Below, piece by piece: positions 32,900 to 41,742 of a DNA stretch of 64,000 bases. Every line of letters begins with the position of its first letter. Positions within the stretch are counted from its first letter, which is position 1. Source of the stretch: CAZUMJ01 sp964621605 (GTDB lineage: Bacteria; Actinomycetota; Acidimicrobiia; Acidimicrobiales; Iamiaceae); the NCBI GenBank assembly GCA_964621605.1, contig CAZUMJ010000007.1, positions 42,065-106,064 on the forward strand, written 5' to 3'. A program made the translations under genes and the position numbers. The notes below the pieces were generated by a model. That model ran no database searches. It was not told the origin of the DNA and saw only the letters and a list, made by a program, of their open reading frames with translations.

Positions 32900-34456
32900 G
32901 TGTCGCCCCACTCCATGAACGAGCGCCTGGCCGAACTTGCTGACCGGAAGGACCAGGCGTTCAACGCCGGATCCGCCCGATCGGTGGAGCGTCAGCACGA
33001 GAAGGGCAAGATGCTCGCCCGCGAGCGGCTGGAGTACCTGCTCGACGACGGCTCCTTCCACGAGCTCGACCTGCTGGCCCGGCACCGGGCCCACGAGAGC
33101 GGCCTGGCCGAGCGCCCCTACACCGACGGGGTGATCACCGGCTGGGGAACGATCGATGGCCGCAAGGTGTTCGTGTTCTCACAAGACTTCACCGTGTTCG
33201 GTGGGGCGCTCGGCGAGGTGTTCGCCGAGAAGATCCACAAGCTGATGGACCTTGCCCTCAAGACCGGTTCGCCGCTCATCGGCCTGAACGACGGTGCGGG
33301 TGCCCGCATCCAGGAAGGGCCCGTCAGCCTCGCTTCCTACGGCGGGATCTTCTACCGCAACGTGCAGGCGTCGGGGGTCACGCCCCAGATCAGCGTGATC
33401 CTCGGGCCGTGCGCCGGCGGTGCCGTGTACAGCCCGGCGATGACCGACTTCATCTTCATGGTCCGCGAGACGTCGCACATGTTCATCACCGGGCCAGATG
33501 TGGTGAAGACCGTGACCGGCGAGGAGGTCACGCTCGAGGAGCTCGGCGGCGCGATGAGCCACGCGAGCAAGTCGGGTGTGGCCACGTTCGTGGCAGCCGA
33601 CGAGAAGTCGTGCCTCGACGAGGTGCGCTACCTCATGAGCTTCCTCCCCTCGAACAACCTCGAAGAGCCGCCGCGGGTCGACATGGGTGACGACCCGAAC
33701 CGCCTGTGCCCCGAGCTCGTCGACCTGATGCCCGACAGCCCGAACCAGCCCTACGACATGAAGGCCGTCATCGGAGCGGTCGTCGACGACGGTGACTTCG
33801 TCGAGTACTTCCCCCACTGGGCCGGGTCGATCGTGTGCGGGTTCGCCCGTCTCGACGGCCAGCCGGTCGGGGTCGTCGGCAACCAGCCGATGATGCTCGC
33901 CGGTGTGCTCGACATCGAGTCCGCCGAGAAGGCCGCCCGTTTCGTGCGGACGTGCGACGCGTTCAACATCCCGCTCATCACCTTCGTCGACGTGCCCGGG
34001 TTCTTGCCCGGTGTCGACCAGGAGTACGGCGGCATCATCCGCCACGGGGCGAAGTTGCTCTACGCCTACTGCGAGGCGACGGTGCCACGCATCCAGGTCA
34101 TCACCCGCAAGGCGTACGGCGGCGCGTACGTGGTCATGGACTCGAAGTCGATCGGTTCCGACCTGGCGTTCGCGTGGCCGACGGCCGAGCTCGCGGTCAT
34201 GGGCCCGCAAGGTGCCGTCGAGATCGTGTACCGCAAGGAGCTCGCTGCCGCCGACGACCCTGTCGCTCGGCGCGCGGAGCTCGTCGAGGAGTACACCGAC
34301 CGCTTCTGCAACCCGTACGTGGCAGCAGAGCGTGGCTTCGTCGACGACGTCATCGACCCGGCCGAGACTCGCCGCAAGCTCATCGCTGGGCTCGACATGC
34401 TGCGCACCAAGCGCGAAGAGCTGCCGAAGCGCAAGCACGGGAACGTGCCGCTGTGA
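32900..34456 (+). CDS. pccB: Acyl-CoA carboxylase beta subunit (propionyl-CoA carboxylase type)
   Basis: 518 residues. The biotin-dependent carboxyltransferase that carboxylates propionyl-CoA (or acetyl-CoA) to (methyl)malonyl-CoA. Both crotonase-fold lobes are intact: SQDFTVFGGALGEVFAEKI, GPCAGGAVYSPAMTDF, TSHMFITGPDVVKTVTGEEV, then FVDVPGFLPGVDQEYGGII and RKAYGGAYVVMDSKSIGSD. The end KRKHGNVPL is characteristic. Start by leaderless promoter; ATG 32915 is an alternative. Its stop overlaps accE. It probably feeds methylmalonyl-CoA to the epimerase/mutase route. Compare the divergent paralogue at 25181. Confidence 0.95.
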   Translation: MSPHSMNERLAELADRKDQAFNAGSARSVERQHEKGKMLARERLEYLLDDGSFHELDLLARHRAHESGLAERPYTDGVITGWGTIDGRKVFVFSQDFTVFGGALGEVFAEKIHKLMDLALKTGSPLIGLNDGAGARIQEGPVSLASYGGIFYRNVQASGVTPQISVILGPCAGGAVYSPAMTDFIFMVRETSHMFITGPDVVKTVTGEEVTLEELGGAMSHASKSGVATFVAADEKSCLDEVRYLMSFLPSNNLEEPPRVDMGDDPNRLCPELVDLMPDSPNQPYDMKAVIGAVVDDGDFVEYFPHWAGSIVCGFARLDGQPVGVVGNQPMMLAGVLDIESAEKAARFVRTCDAFNIPLITFVDVPGFLPGVDQEYGGIIRHGAKLLYAYCEATVPRIQVITRKAYGGAYVVMDSKSIGSDLAFAWPTAELAVMGPQGAVEIVYRKELAAADDPVARRAELVEEYTDRFCNPYVAAERGFVDDVIDPAETRRKLIAGLDMLRTKREELPKRKHGNVPL

Positions 34457-34635
34457 GCGGAGTGCTCGACGTCCGGCCGACGCCGAGCGACGAGGAGCTG
34501 GCGGCGATCATGGCGGCGGTCGAGGTCGGCTGGCCGCGCGCGGGCGTTGCGGCCGAGCCCGTGGCGCCGTCGCGGTGGCGGTTCTCGGGCCGTTGGTGGA
34601 CAAGCCCCGTCCCCGTGGGTCGCGGCCGCCCCTGA
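34453..34635 (+). CDS. accE: Acyl-CoA carboxylase epsilon subunit
   Basis: 60 residues, GTG start overlapping the pccB stop (GTGA). The small actinobacterial epsilon subunit stabilises the alpha-beta carboxylase complex. The pattern fits: RPTPSDEELAAIMAAVE near the start and a Trp-rich end RWRFSGRWWTSP. It is commonly encoded directly after the beta subunit in actinobacteria, and that position supports assignment of the upstream gene to an AccD5-like complex. Confidence 0.88.
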   Translation: MSGVLDVRPTPSDEELAAIMAAVEVGWPRAGVAAEPVAPSRWRFSGRWWTSPVPVGRGRP

Positions 34636-34684
34636 CAGCCTGCGCCCGCTGCGACTCGTCGCACGGGCTGCTTCGCAGGCCCTG

Positions 34685-34690
34685 TAGCGT
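34685..34690 (+). promoter_or_regulatory. -10 box (TAGCGT) of the metallophosphoesterase gene
   Basis: TAGCGT ends 9 nt before ATG 34700 with no ribosome site between, a short or absent leader. Confidence 0.35.
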
Positions 34691-34699
34691 CAGAACGGC

Positions 34700-35719
34700 A
34701 TGAGCGGGCCTGGGGGACTCGAACTCACCACCGTCGGACCTGATTTCGCGGTGTTCCACGCCGCGACGACGGTGCGCCGCGTCGACGACTTGCGTCCCGA
34801 CACGGCGTACGAGATCGACGGCATCTCGTTTCGGACGTTGCCCGCGCCGGGCGAGCTCCTGAGCCGCATCGCCACGGTCAACGACGTGCACTTCGGCGAG
34901 GCGGAGTGCGGCGTGATGGACGGGGTCGACATCGGCCCTGTCCTGCGGCGCGCAGACGACCAGGAGCCCTACCCCGAGCTCATGAATCGCTGCGCGATCG
35001 CAGAGATGGTCGCCGCCGCCCCAGACCTGGTGCTCGTGAAGGGCGACCTCACGAGCGATGGCACCCTCGAGCAGTTCACCCGCTTCGAAGAGATGTACCG
35101 CGGCGCGTTCGGGCCACGCTTGCGCTACGTGCGCGGCAACCACGAGTCGTACGGCGGTGGTGATCTCGCCGCCGTGCCCACCCAATCCGCGACCCTGGCG
35201 GGTGTCGAGGTGGCGCTCATCGACACCTCGGTCGCCGGGCGTGCGGGCGGGGCGGTGTCTGCGGCGCAGCTCGACTGGCTCGACTTGCTCGCAGCCGATG
35301 CCAGCGACCCTGTCCTCGTGTTCGGCCACCACCACCCGTGGAGTCCGGACGCAACGCAGCGGCCGGCCGCCTACTTCGGCATCGAACCCGACAGCTCCGA
35401 GGCGCTCGTCGAGCTGGTGGCTCGCCGGCCGTCCGTCTATGGCTACTTCTGTGGCCACACCCACCGCAATCGCTTGCGCTGGTTCTCCGCAACCGGCGCC
35501 TTCCCCTGGGTCGAGGTGGCGTCGGTGAAGGACTTCCCCGGTGTGTGGGCGGAGTACCGCGTCTACGAGGGGGCGATCCTCCAGATCGTCCACCGCATCT
35601 CCGACCCTGAGGCGCTTGCCTGGAGCGAGGAGACACGCCAGATGTTCGCGGGAACCTACGGCGGCTACGCGGAGGGAACGCTCACCGAGCGTTGCTTTGC
35701 CATGACGGGTGTGCGTTGA
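34700..35719 (+). CDS. Calcineurin-like metallophosphoesterase
   Basis: 339 residues with the full set of di-metal motifs: TVNDVHFG (D-x-H), KGDLTSDG (GD), RGNHESYG (GNH), FGHHHPW (H) and CGHTHRNR (GHTH). It is likely a phosphodiesterase or phosphatase of the CpdA/Icc type, as the length and GHTH end suggest, though the first 50 residues form an extra beta-rich region. No signal peptide. The substrate is unknown; cyclic nucleotide or phosphoprotein are options. Confidence 0.9.
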   Translation: MSGPGGLELTTVGPDFAVFHAATTVRRVDDLRPDTAYEIDGISFRTLPAPGELLSRIATVNDVHFGEAECGVMDGVDIGPVLRRADDQEPYPELMNRCAIAEMVAAAPDLVLVKGDLTSDGTLEQFTRFEEMYRGAFGPRLRYVRGNHESYGGGDLAAVPTQSATLAGVEVALIDTSVAGRAGGAVSAAQLDWLDLLAADASDPVLVFGHHHPWSPDATQRPAAYFGIEPDSSEALVELVARRPSVYGYFCGHTHRNRLRWFSATGAFPWVEVASVKDFPGVWAEYRVYEGAILQIVHRISDPEALAWSEETRQMFAGTYGGYAEGTLTERCFAMTGVR

Positions 35720-35801
35720 GGCACCACCAGCGGGTCGGCGGCGTCGGTCACCCCTGGTGGCCGCGGCTCAAGGTGAAGCGGTACGCGGCCGACGGAACTA
35801 C

Positions 35802-36485
35802 GTGACAAGTATCGGGGAAGCTCAGGCGCAATGGCAGGCGATCCGCTCGAAGGGGCGCGTACGCGGCATTGTCGCCTTGGTGCTCGCCGTGGTGGTGCTC
35901 CTCGGCATCGCGCTTGCCGCCGGTGGCAACGCGGGCATCGTCGTGGGGGTGCTGGTGGCGCTGGTGGTGGTCGTGCTGGTCGTGGGCATGGTCCTCTCGC
36001 AACGCAAGACGGGCCTCAGCATCACCCCGGAATGGGCACCCAAGGAAGGGCCCGCGACACGTTTCGACGACGGCGACGAGGACGACGGCGAGGCTCCGTC
36101 GTCGGCTCCGGCCGCTGCGGAGCCCGCTGAGCCGGTTCGCTCGTTCGATGGTCAGATGTTGGGCTCGGCCCTGGCTGACCTCGGGCAGCAGGTCGCGCCG
36201 AAGCTCGCCAAGAGCTATGCCCTCGGCACGATCTCGATCCAGAACGCGATGGTGTCGTGGACCCCGAGCACGGTCAGCACCGGCCAAGGGGTACAGCCGC
36301 TCTCGGCGCCGGCGGGAGCGGTTGCGGTGGTCGAGCGTGCCCCACTGTGGGGGAGTTGGGCCTTGCTGCGCATCGAGCTGACCGACGGCCCGGCGTGGGC
36401 GTTCCGGGTGCCGTCCAGTGTCGACCTCGGCCCCGCGCTCGCCGAGGTGGGCATCTCGTACCGCCAGGTCGAGGCTGCGTCCTGA
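35802..36485 (+). CDS. Two-TM membrane protein of unknown function
   Basis: 227 residues from GTG 35802. A short basic cytoplasmic start (QWQAIRSKGRVRG) precedes two tightly spaced membrane helices (about 20-42 and 46-65), then a flexible acidic linker (FDDGDEDDGEAP) and a soluble beta-rich domain of about 120 residues. No family is recognised. The ribosome site is weak. Its stop codon overlaps the proposed CTG start of the CoA transferase, so the two may be coupled. Confidence 0.6.
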   Translation: MTSIGEAQAQWQAIRSKGRVRGIVALVLAVVVLLGIALAAGGNAGIVVGVLVALVVVVLVVGMVLSQRKTGLSITPEWAPKEGPATRFDDGDEDDGEAPSSAPAAAEPAEPVRSFDGQMLGSALADLGQQVAPKLAKSYALGTISIQNAMVSWTPSTVSTGQGVQPLSAPAGAVAVVERAPLWGSWALLRIELTDGPAWAFRVPSSVDLGPALAEVGISYRQVEAAS

Positions 36486-37618
36486 CCGGTTCGCCGCTTC
36501 CGCTCGCCGACCTGCGCGTCATCGATTGCGCGACGGTCGTCGCCGGACCCGGGTGTGCTCGCTACCTCGGCGACTTCGGTGCCGACGTCATCAAGGTCGA
36601 GCATCCGGCGCGGGGCGATTCGGTCCGTTCCATGGGGTGGCGTGACCCGCACGACGACGTCACCCTGTGGTGGAAGTTGCTCGGGCGCAACAAGCGCACG
36701 GTGGCGCTCGACCTGAAGGATCCGGCCGACCTGGCGCGCATGAGGCTGCTCGTCGCGCGTGCCGATGTGCTGGTCGAGAACTTTCGTCCCGGCACCCTCG
36801 AGCGCCTTGGGCTCGCACCCGACGAGTTGCTCGCCAGCAATCCGCGACTGGTCATCACCCGCGTGACTGGCTTCGGGCAGGACGGGCCCTACGCGGACCG
36901 GCCCGGCTTCGCGACCATTGCAGAGGCGATGTCGGGTTTCGCGTCGATCAACGGTGAGCCCGACGGTGGGCCGCTTCTTCCCCCTATCGCGCTGACTGAC
37001 GAGGTGGCTGCGCTGGCCGCCGCGTTCGCCACCATGGTGGCGGTGCACAGCGGCGTGGGTCAGGTGGTCGACGTGAACCTGCTCGATTCGCTCGCGCAGC
37101 TGATGGGACCGCTCGCGGCGGCGTCGCAACTTCTCGACTACCGCCAGCCGCGCCTCGGCTCGGGTATCCCGTACTCGGTGCCCCGCGGCACCTACCGCAG
37201 CGCGGATGGGCGGTGGGTGGCGGTCTCGGCGAGCGCCGAATCGGTGGGGCGTCGAGTGATGGAGCTTCTGGGGGTCGACGACGACCCCCGTTTCGTCACG
37301 TTCGCGGGCCGGGTCGAGCATCGAGATGAGGTCGATGCGTTGCTCGGTGCCTGGATCGCGGCCCGGCCGCTCGACGAGGTGCTCCGGGAGTTCGCCGATG
37401 CCGAGGCGGCCGCCGCGCCCGTGTACGAGGTTGCCGACTACCTGGCCGATCCGCACGTGCGTGCCCGCGGCTCTGTCGTCGAGGTTGACGGCGTGCCGAT
37501 GTGCGGCCCGATCGCGCGCCTGTCCGCAACGCCAGGGTCGGTGCGGTTCGCGGGGCGTCCTTTGGGCGCTGACACCGACGAGGTGCTCGCGGAGGCGGTG
37601 CGGCTGCCTCCGCATTGA
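36482..37618 (+). CDS. CoA transferase, family III (CaiB/BaiF type)
   Basis: 378 residues. Family III CoA transferases move CoA between carboxylic acids, or racemise 2-methylacyl-CoA, through an aspartyl intermediate. Typical motifs: LADLRVIDCATVVAGPGCARYLGDFGADVIKVE (seen as LGDFGADVIKVEHPARGDS), ENFRPGTLERLGL, VTGFGQDGPYADRPGFATIAEAMSG, and Asp in LLDSLAQL. No ATG or GTG gives a sensible N-terminus: the first in-frame ATG is about 50 codons in. CTG 36482 overlaps the previous stop (CTGA), has GAGG 7 nt upstream and yields the expected start. Substrate unknown; alpha-methylacyl-CoA racemase is an alternative. Confidence 0.85.
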   Translation: MTGSPLPLADLRVIDCATVVAGPGCARYLGDFGADVIKVEHPARGDSVRSMGWRDPHDDVTLWWKLLGRNKRTVALDLKDPADLARMRLLVARADVLVENFRPGTLERLGLAPDELLASNPRLVITRVTGFGQDGPYADRPGFATIAEAMSGFASINGEPDGGPLLPPIALTDEVAALAAAFATMVAVHSGVGQVVDVNLLDSLAQLMGPLAAASQLLDYRQPRLGSGIPYSVPRGTYRSADGRWVAVSASAESVGRRVMELLGVDDDPRFVTFAGRVEHRDEVDALLGAWIAARPLDEVLREFADAEAAAAPVYEVADYLADPHVRARGSVVEVDGVPMCGPIARLSATPGSVRFAGRPLGADTDEVLAEAVRLPPH

Positions 37619-37687
37619 CGGTGTGCCGCAGCCAACCCGCCGTTCCGGCTTGGCGCAGCGGCCAGCTCGCCGGGGTTGTGCGAGGCG

Positions 37688-39667
37688 TCAGTCGGTGTTG
37701 CGGAAGGCGAGGGCGAGGTCCCACACCTCGGCCATGATGCGGGCGAGCTCGAAGTCCTTTGGTGTGTAGACCGCCGCCACTCCCGCTTCCACGAGGCGAG
37801 GTCGGTCCTCCTCGGGGATGATGCCGCCTGCCACGATCGGGGCGTCGACCCCCTCGGCGCGCACCAGGCGAACCACCTGCGGGATGAGCTCGAGGTGGCT
37901 GCCTGAGAGGATGGACAGGCCGATCACGTCGACGTCCTCGTCGCGGGCGACTGCGGCGATCTGCTCGGGTGTGAGCCGGATGCCTTGGTAGATGACCTCC
38001 ATGCCGGCATCACGGGCGGCCACGGCGATCTGTTCCGCACCGTTCGAGTGGCCGTCGAGCCCGGGCTTCGCCACGAGGAAGCGGACAGGTCCGTCGGGGA
38101 GCGTCCGGTTCTTCGCCGCGATGGCGGCGAGCCCGTCGAGGGCGTCGCTCGTCCCGACCGCAGCCGCCACGCCTGTCGGGGCGCGGTACTCACCGAACTC
38201 TTCGCGCAGCACCTGGGCCCACTCTCCTGTCGTCCCCCCGGCGTGAGCCAGGTCGATCGTGGCCGGCATGATGTTGCGTCCGTCGCGTGCGACGGCGCGC
38301 AGCTCTTCGAGCGATCGCTTCACGGCGTCCTGGTCGCGGCCGGCTCGCCACGCCTGCACGTCGGCCACCATCTGCTCCTGGACGGCCGGGTCGACCTTCA
38401 GGATGCTCTCCTCGCCACCCAGCGGCGACGGGGCGGTCTCGCGGTAGGCGTTCACGCCGACCACCTCGAGGTCGCCTGCCTCGATGCGTCGCATGCGCTC
38501 CGCATGCGACGTGACGAGGCGTCCCTTCAGCTCGTCGATGGCGTCGAATGCGCCGCCCAGCTCGAGCACGTCGTCGAGCTCGGCGGTCGCCGCGTCGACG
38601 AGCTCCGCGACCTTGGCTTCCATGACCTTCGACCCCTCGAAGATGTCGCCGTACTCGAGCAGGTCCGACTCGAATGCGAGGACCTGCTGCATCCGCAGGG
38701 ACCACTGCTGGTCCCACGGGCGGGGGAGGCCGAGGGCTTCGTTCCACGCGGGGAGCTGGATCGACCGCGCCCTGGCGCTTCGCGACAACGTGACGCCGAG
38801 CATCTCCAACACGATGCGCTGCACGTTGTTCTCGGGTTGCGCCTCGGTGAGACCGAGCGAGTTCACCTGCACGCCGTAGCGGAAGCGCAGGGCCTTGGCA
38901 TCGGTGACGCCGTAGCGCTCGCGGCCGATGCGCTCCCACATGAGGCCGAACGCCCGCATCTTGGCGTTCTCTTCGATGAAGCGGATGCCCGCGTTCACGA
39001 AGAACGAGATCGAGGCGAACACGTTGGTGAAGCGGTCCTCGGGGACCTGACCGGACTCGCGCACGGCGTCGAGCACCCCGATGGCCGTGGCCAGCGAGTA
39101 GGCGAGCTCCTGCACCGGCGTGGCCCCGGCTTCTTGCAGGTGGTAGCTGCACACGTTCATGGGGTTCCACTTGGGGATCCACTGCTGGCAGAACGCCACC
39201 ATGTCCACGATCAGCCGGCGGCTGGGTAGCGGCGGGAAGATGTAGGTGCCGCGGCTCAGGTATTCCTTCACGATGTCGTTCTGGGTGGTGCCGCGCAGCT
39301 GCTGCGACGCCACCCCTTGACGTTCCGCGTTGGCGACGTACAAGCCCAGCAGCCACGCCGCAGTGGCGTTGATGGTCATCGACGTGTTCATCTCGCCGAC
39401 CGGGATCTGGTCGAGGAGTTGGCCCATGTGGCCGAGGTGCATGACCGGCACGCCGACCTTGCCGACCTCGCCGTTCGCGAAGGGCGAGTCGGCGTCGTAG
39501 CCGGTCTGGGTCGGGAGGTCGAAGGCGATCGACAGGCCGGTCTGCCCCTTCGCGAGGTTTGTCCGGTACAGCTCGTTCGATGCGGTCGCGGTCGAGTGCC
39601 CCGAGTACGTGCGCATCATCCAGGGGCGGTCGCGCGTGACGGCGGGCTTCTCGCTGCTTTCGGTCAT
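37688..39667 (-). CDS. meaA: Ethylmalonyl-CoA mutase (MeaA-type B12 enzyme)
   Basis: 659 residues, catalytic and B12 domains in one chain. It rearranges (2R)-ethylmalonyl-CoA to methylsuccinyl-CoA with adenosylcobalamin. The start RPWMMRTYSGHSTATASNEL and FDLPTQTGYDADSPFANGE are diagnostic of this subgroup rather than methylmalonyl-CoA mutase; VCSYHLQEAGATPVQELAY follows. The cobalamin motif is KPGLDGHSNGAEQIA (DGHS form) with GLSILSGSH later (about 540-600). ATG 39667. It matches Ccr at 11453, so both signature enzymes of the ethylmalonyl-CoA pathway are present. A stand-alone isobutyryl-CoA-mutase-like activity is less likely. Confidence 0.92.
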   Translation of the reverse strand: MTESSEKPAVTRDRPWMMRTYSGHSTATASNELYRTNLAKGQTGLSIAFDLPTQTGYDADSPFANGEVGKVGVPVMHLGHMGQLLDQIPVGEMNTSMTINATAAWLLGLYVANAERQGVASQQLRGTTQNDIVKEYLSRGTYIFPPLPSRRLIVDMVAFCQQWIPKWNPMNVCSYHLQEAGATPVQELAYSLATAIGVLDAVRESGQVPEDRFTNVFASISFFVNAGIRFIEENAKMRAFGLMWERIGRERYGVTDAKALRFRYGVQVNSLGLTEAQPENNVQRIVLEMLGVTLSRSARARSIQLPAWNEALGLPRPWDQQWSLRMQQVLAFESDLLEYGDIFEGSKVMEAKVAELVDAATAELDDVLELGGAFDAIDELKGRLVTSHAERMRRIEAGDLEVVGVNAYRETAPSPLGGEESILKVDPAVQEQMVADVQAWRAGRDQDAVKRSLEELRAVARDGRNIMPATIDLAHAGGTTGEWAQVLREEFGEYRAPTGVAAAVGTSDALDGLAAIAAKNRTLPDGPVRFLVAKPGLDGHSNGAEQIAVAARDAGMEVIYQGIRLTPEQIAAVARDEDVDVIGLSILSGSHLELIPQVVRLVRAEGVDAPIVAGGIIPEEDRPRLVEAGVAAVYTPKDFELARIMAEVWDLALAFRNTD

Positions 39668-39754
39668 GTGTCCATTCTCGCCCCGGAAGCCCCTGACCCA
39701 CTCATTTCTGACGCGACGTCAGACGGCGCTGCAGCCGTGCCGAAGAGGTTGGCG

Positions 39755-39773
39755 CGACCCGTGCGACGGGTCG
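39755..39773 (-). terminator. Hairpin downstream of aat
   Basis: CGACCCGT pairs with ACGGGTCG (8-bp stem, 3-nt loop) 16 nt past the aat stop in its direction, before the mutase gene on the same strand. Confidence 0.45.
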
Positions 39774-39788
39774 TCTCCGGCAGCGGTT

Positions 39789-40565
39789 TCAGCAGAACGC
39801 GGGCGGCAGCGGGATGCGCAGCGCCTCCGCGAGGACGGCCAGGTAGTCGGCACGAGGCACGTCCGTCACGCCGAGCGAGGCCAGGTGTGCGGTCCGCCAT
39901 TGCACGTCGAGCAGGCGGCTGCCAGCCGGTCCGTCGCCCGCGCGCAGCAGATCGACGAGCCCCACGAGCGCGACCTTCGACGCGTCGGTGCGGCGATGGA
40001 ACATCGATTCGCCGGCGAACAGACCCCCGATCGCAACGCCGTACAAGCCACCGGCGAGGCCGTCCTCATCCCAGCACTCGACGCTGTGCGCCCAGCCGAG
40101 CGCGTGGAGTTGCGCATAGGCGTCGTGGAGCTCGGGGCTGATCCACGCGCCGGGGCGTCGTGGGTCGGCGCATGCCTGCACGACCTCGTCGAACACGGTG
40201 TCGACGCGCACCTCGTAGCGACGGCAGGAGCGGCGAAGCGACCGGCTCACCTGCAGGTCATCGAGCGGCAGCACCCCGCGAGGATCGGGCGACCACCACG
40301 CAAGCCTGCGGGTGAGGCGGGTCCGGCCGATCGGCATCGGGAAGATCCCGGCGCGGTAGGCGTGCAGCAGCGTCCCTGGCTCGAGGTCGGCACCGATCCC
40401 GAGCAGGCCGTCGTCGTCCGCCAGGTGCGGATCGGGAAGGCACCACTGCGACGGCGGGGGTTCGATCGGTGCTCCGCGGGAGCGCGATGGGCGCGTAGGG
40501 TTCTGCGGCGGCGCGCCCGCGTGTGCGGGCGCGGACGGAACAGCAGACAGGGGCCGGTCACTCAT
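39789..40565 (-). CDS. aat: Leucyl/phenylalanyl-tRNA-protein transferase
   Basis: 258 residues. It adds Leu or Phe from tRNA to N-terminal Arg/Lys of proteins, marking them for ClpS/ClpAP degradation. Family motifs: PDPHLADDDGLLGIGADLEPGTLL (seen from LADDDGLLGIGADLEPG), YRAGIFPMP, WWSPDPRGVLP, HSVECWD, GLYGVAIGGLFAGESMF. About 40 Pro/Ala-rich residues precede the usual start. ATG 40565. Confidence 0.93.
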   Translation of the reverse strand: MSDRPLSAVPSAPAHAGAPPQNPTRPSRSRGAPIEPPPSQWCLPDPHLADDDGLLGIGADLEPGTLLHAYRAGIFPMPIGRTRLTRRLAWWSPDPRGVLPLDDLQVSRSLRRSCRRYEVRVDTVFDEVVQACADPRRPGAWISPELHDAYAQLHALGWAHSVECWDEDGLAGGLYGVAIGGLFAGESMFHRRTDASKVALVGLVDLLRAGDGPAGSRLLDVQWRTAHLASLGVTDVPRADYLAVLAEALRIPLPPAFC

Positions 40566-40689
40566 CACGATCGTGCCCAGTTTGGCGCAGTCGTGTGGAC
40601 GCGCGCCGGGGTCAGGCGCGCGTCGGGTCCAGGCGTGGGGAATGGACTCGGTGTGTTGCGGCCCGCCGCGGGCGAGCGGCTCTTCCTGA

Positions 40690-41547
40690 CTACTTGCGGT
40701 AGTCGTGGAAGCCGAGCCCGGACTTCCGGCCGAGATGGCCGGCGGCGACCATGCGACGCAGGAGCGGCACGGCGGCGTAGTTCGGGTCACGGAACTCTTC
40801 GTAGAGGGCGTCGAGGATCGCCAGCGACGTGTCGAGCCCGACGAGGTCGAGCAGCGCGAACGGCCCCATGGGGAAGTTGCAGCCACCCTTCATCGCGGTG
40901 TCGATGTGGTCGCGGCTGGCGGTCTGGTTCTCGAGCATCCGCACCGCGTTGTTCAGGTACGGGAAGAGCAGCGCGTTCACGATGAAGCCCGCCTGGTCCT
41001 TCACCTCGACCGGGTCCTTGCCACACGACGTGGCGAACTCGATGGCGGCAGTGATCGTCGCGTCGCTGGCAGTCAGGGGGCGCACGATCTCGACGAGGCT
41101 CATCATCGGCGCCGGGTTGAAGAAGTGCACCCCGCACACCTGCTCGGGCCGCTCGGTCGAGATGGCCAGTTCGACGACGGGCAGCGTCGAGGTGTTTGTC
41201 GTCAGGAGCGCTGACGGCTTGACGATCTTGTCGAGCTCCGCGAACAGCGCCTTCTTGATCGACAGGTCCTCGACGACCGACTCGATGACGAGGTCGGCGT
41301 CGGCCATCGCGGCGAGGTCGGTCGTGGCGCTGACTCGGCCGAGTACCTCGTCACGGACCTCTTCGGTGAGCTTGCCTCGCTCGACCTGCTTGGCGAGCGA
41401 CTTGGTGAGGCCCGCCACCATCGCATCGGCGGAGTCCTGCTTGCGGGAGCGCAGCACGACTTCGTAGCCGGACTTGGCGGCGACCTCGGCGATCCCCGCA
41501 CCCATGATCCCGGAACCGACGATGCCTACGCGTGTGATGGTGGTCAT
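40690..41547 (-). CDS. 3-hydroxybutyryl-CoA dehydrogenase
   Basis: 285 residues. NAD(P)-dependent, interconverts acetoacetyl-CoA and 3-hydroxybutyryl-CoA. The nucleotide loop VGIVGSGIMGAGIAEVAAKSG opens the protein; the catalytic His is in GVHFFNPAPMMSLVEIV and the end is RKSGLGFHDYRK. ATG 41547 follows a minus-strand TAGCCT box (complement of 41556-41561) by 8 nt, leaderless. It can link the thiolase (10137) to Ccr (11453) through a crotonase not seen in this window. Confidence 0.93.
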   Translation of the reverse strand: MTTITRVGIVGSGIMGAGIAEVAAKSGYEVVLRSRKQDSADAMVAGLTKSLAKQVERGKLTEEVRDEVLGRVSATTDLAAMADADLVIESVVEDLSIKKALFAELDKIVKPSALLTTNTSTLPVVELAISTERPEQVCGVHFFNPAPMMSLVEIVRPLTASDATITAAIEFATSCGKDPVEVKDQAGFIVNALLFPYLNNAVRMLENQTASRDHIDTAMKGGCNFPMGPFALLDLVGLDTSLAILDALYEEFRDPNYAAVPLLRRMVAAGHLGRKSGLGFHDYRK

Positions 41548-41695
41548 GGCGGCGCAGGCTAGGAGCGCCGCCCCGTCGGTGCCAAGCCCGCCGCCGCGTT
41601 CCGGCAGCCCCGCCGCCTCGTTCCCTGCGTCGAATCCGAGCCTCGCCACGGAACGTCGTTGGAGGCTTCGGAACGACAGATCGCGTCCCGCGCAC

Positions 41696-41701
41696 TAGCG
41701 T
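41696..41701 (+). promoter_or_regulatory. -10 box (TAGCGT) upstream of the S51-like gene
   Basis: TAGCGT lies 41 nt before ATG 41743. Unlike most genes here this transcript would carry a short leader with its own ribosome site (AAGGGG, about 8-9 nt before the ATG). Confidence 0.35.
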
Positions 41702-41742
41702 CGGCACATGGGGTTCGGGTCGACGCCGCAAGGGGCTGGACG

